64,000 nt of DNA, taken from contig NZ_LBIC01000013.1 of the NCBI RefSeq assembly GCF_001005725.1, positions 124,001 through 188,000 of the forward strand, in the 5' to 3' direction. Positions 62,293-64,000 of the stretch are shown piece after piece. The position numbers and the translations under genes were made by a program. The notes under the pieces are model-generated. The model worked only from the letters and a program-made list of their open reading frames with translations, did no database searches and was not told the DNA's origin. Position 1 is the first letter of the stretch; every line of letters starts with the position of its first letter. This DNA is from Sphingobium chungbukense (GTDB taxonomy: Bacteria; Pseudomonadota; Alphaproteobacteria; Sphingomonadales; Sphingomonadaceae).

Positions 62293-62709
62293 ATGAAGCC
62301 GGTGATGATTGGGCAGCTCGCCAGCGAGACCTCGACGAAGGTGACGACGATCCGCTTTTATGAGTCGATCGGGTTGCTCCGATCCGCCCCTCGCACGGCG
62401 TCGGGTCGCAGAACCTACGATGCCAGTGACATTGAGCGTTTGCACTTCATCCGCAACGGTCGCCGGCTTGGCTTCTCCGTCGACGAGATCCGTTCGTTGA
62501 TGGGGCTGGCGCAGAACCCGGACCAGGATTGTGGTGCCGCCTCAGCTATCGCTGCTCAGCACCTCAAGGATGTGGAGGAGAGACTGGCGCAACTCGCGGT
62601 GTTGCGGGATGAGTTGGCAATGCTCAGCCAGAGCTGCACCAAGGCGCGCATGGCCGATTGTCGGATCATGAAGGCGATCGGCAAAGGCCACCCTCAAGCC
62701 GATCAATAA
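62293..62709 (+). CDS. MerR-family Zn/Pb/Cd-type regulator (ZntR/PbrR/CadR-like)
   Basis: 138 aa. The ATG at 62293 has AAGGA seven bases upstream; an adjoining ATG at 62290 is equally in frame. Helix-turn-helix MIGQLASETSTKVTTIRFYESIGLL. Cys80 at the dimer helix and Cys115/Cys123 (SCTKARMADC) form the three-Cys set typical of divalent-metal sensors of this family, unlike the two-Cys CueR type at 26768. It should activate the divergent operon with Zn, Cd or Pb. The end overlaps the convergent protease gene by seven bases. Confidence 0.88.
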   Translation: MKPVMIGQLASETSTKVTTIRFYESIGLLRSAPRTASGRRTYDASDIERLHFIRNGRRLGFSVDEIRSLMGLAQNPDQDCGAASAIAAQHLKDVEERLAQLAVLRDELAMLSQSCTKARMADCRIMKAIGKGHPQADQ

Positions 62710-63905
62710 TAATCGGCCAGCCTGAGCTCGCGCACATCACCCGAGGCCATCGTCAGCTTTACGAGGGTGCCAGCAGGCCGGGAGCGCACTTGCCAGAGCT
62801 CCCCACGCGTATAGTTCGCATCGATCGAATGGCCGTTCACCGCCACGATCCGGTCGCCGACCGCCCAGCCAGCCTTTTCCGCGGGACTGTTCGCCGCCAC
62901 ATGAACAACGGTGAGCGCCGTTGGTGAGGCTGCGAGGCCAAGGCCGCTACGGTCCTTCAGCATCGGCAGGCGACGACGAGGACCGAGTGGCCGGAGCCAC
63001 ACGAATCCGGCGGTCACGTCGAACACCACGTCGAATTGAGCGATCAGCGGTAGGCCGACATTGCCAACCGTGCTGGTGGAGAGCCAAGCTCTCATCCCGA
63101 GTGTGGGGACGTTCGAGACGCCAAGCCCTTCGATGTTGATGTTCTGGATCGTGAAAGCATCGTTGATACGCACACCATCGACGCCGCCGATCGCCGCGGT
63201 CGAGACGAGCTTCCCGTTCAACAGCCCTTGATCGCGGGCATAGGCCGACGAGAGCATCAGCGCGGCCGAGCTGCCAAGATCGATCATCAAGGGCACGGGA
63301 GGCAAACCCGAGACGGAAGCTCGAATGAACAGCTCCTGCTTGGCACCGCGCCCGAGCGCGACAGCGCGCCAGTCGGGACCGGCGAGAAACGTGCCTGACT
63401 TGACGACCGCCATACGCCTTTTCGCGAAATCGAGCGCGATGCAGCTACCCGTGAACATATCGGCACCGAGGAGGATATCGATCGGTCGTCCGAAGGCCGC
63501 CGACACTGAACTCAGATCACCAACGACGGCAAAGGGTAAGCGACGGGTTTCGCGGGCGAGCTGTACGTCGATGTCGCGGACCAGCAGCACCGGGGCCTTG
63601 GCGCTCAGCCCGCTAATCATGCGCCGCTCACCATCGTTCAAGCCGAGCTTCGCCGCGAGCGCCGTGCTCATGATCGACGCGCCGCTGCCACTGTCGAGCA
63701 CCGCCCGCACCGGCACTCCGCGCACTTGTGCCGAAACAAGGAGGGTATCACCCGTGCCGACTTCCAGCGGCTCCCATTCGAGGTGAGCCGCACCGAAGTT
63801 CCACGAGCCCGCAGACCGGGAAGTCTGTCGCGCGAGCGTTGGAGAACCGAGCACCAAGCCGGTTCCACAGGCCACCAGCCGCGCCACTAATGAGCGTCGA
63901 GACAT
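62703..63905 (-). CDS. exported aspartyl protease-like protein with PDZ domain
   Basis: 400 aa. The ATG at 63905 begins MSRRSLVARLVACGTGLVLG, a Tat-like signal. Two retropepsin-like halves carry AVLDSGSGASIM and LMIDLGSSAALM, so Asp-Ser-Gly and Asp-Leu-Gly take the catalytic places. The second half thus has Leu in place of Ser or Thr. A PDZ domain follows (GLGLAASPTALTVVHVA...GWAVGDRIVAVNG). It probably works in the periplasm. It converges on the ZntR-like gene, overlapping it by seven bases, so it belongs to another unit. Substrate unknown. Confidence 0.85.
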   Translation of the reverse strand: MSRRSLVARLVACGTGLVLGSPTLARQTSRSAGSWNFGAAHLEWEPLEVGTGDTLLVSAQVRGVPVRAVLDSGSGASIMSTALAAKLGLNDGERRMISGLSAKAPVLLVRDIDVQLARETRRLPFAVVGDLSSVSAAFGRPIDILLGADMFTGSCIALDFAKRRMAVVKSGTFLAGPDWRAVALGRGAKQELFIRASVSGLPPVPLMIDLGSSAALMLSSAYARDQGLLNGKLVSTAAIGGVDGVRINDAFTIQNINIEGLGVSNVPTLGMRAWLSTSTVGNVGLPLIAQFDVVFDVTAGFVWLRPLGPRRRLPMLKDRSGLGLAASPTALTVVHVAANSPAEKAGWAVGDRIVAVNGHSIDANYTRGELWQVRSRPAGTLVKLTMASGDVRELRLADYY

Positions 63906-64000
63906 ACCGATTGCTTCAACACGGGCCGTCAAAAAGCCACCTCCAGCCCCCCGTCCGCAGGAGAGCAAATTGCGGTTACATGCTCCAGCCACTGGAGGAG

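Noticed and set aside
1..64000. tRNA, rRNA and CRISPR features
   Set aside because: No cloverleaf-like or repeat-spacer pattern was seen while reading; repeats found belong to transposon ends, hairpins and operators.

Overview
The window is GC-rich DNA that reads like an alphaproteobacterium, most probably a sphingomonad. The clues are codon use, a cyclic beta-glucan synthase of the rhizobial/brucella type, and a MerA without an N-terminal metal-binding domain. It is a dense accessory region for metal and stress tolerance. I see no rRNA, tRNA, CRISPR or replication gene, so I cannot say whether it is plasmid or chromosomal island.

Layout. (1) 1-3.5 kb: copper-linked genes, namely a Met/His-rich exported protein, a Tat-exported multicopper oxidase and a small exported protein. 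(2) 3.8-21.7 kb (+): a long gene set with tandem universal stress protein, cyclic glucan synthase, a transketolase-transaldolase fusion, phosphoglucose isomerase, 6-phosphogluconate dehydrogenase, glucose-6-phosphate dehydrogenase, a decayed HAD hydrolase and an intact HAD sugar phosphatase. No 6-phosphogluconolactonase is present. (3) 21.8-27.2 kb (-): an operon headed by a CueR-like regulator. It encodes two Met/His-rich lipoproteins, a membrane-anchored FAD/[2Fe-2S] reductase, a five-helix protein with two HX13H motifs (predicted diheme b), a seven-heme cytochrome c, a DUF1622 membrane protein and a Csp-type copper storage protein. This looks like a copper-responsive electron route across the inner membrane and is the most novel-looking system here. 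(4) 27.3-35 kb: small exported proteins followed by a complete CusCBA-F monovalent Cu/Ag efflux system (+). (5) 35.2-36.5 kb: a putative nuclease. (6) 36.5-47.4 kb: a decayed Tn3-family transposon (38-bp inverted repeats, GNAT passenger, tnpR, broken tnpA) into which a second, intact Tn3-family mercury transposon (40144-46750; merR, merTPA, tnpR, tnpA; 5-bp target duplication TTGCT) has inserted. (7) 47.6-64 kb (-): one long divalent-metal gene set with CDF, cytochrome c-FTR1 (frameshifted), a CzcI-like protein, CzcCBA, SRPBCC protein, two MliC-like proteins, ZIP, CDF-like protein, P1B-4 ATPase and a HAD phosphatase. It reads away from a ZntR/PbrR-type regulator with a recognisable 19-bp-spacer promoter. 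A Tat-like aspartyl protease with PDZ domain closes the window.

Metal logic. At least four MerR-type promoter sites have over-long 19-20 bp spacers: mercury 41371-41401, Zn/Pb/Cd-type 62222-62252, and two almost identical copper-type operators at 94-125 and 27206-27237 that suggest one regulon. The pentose-phosphate genes could supply NADPH for redox defence and for the region 3 reductase, but that link is inference. Two frameshifts (39522-39524, 61081-61084) fall in short G runs and could be sequencing errors.
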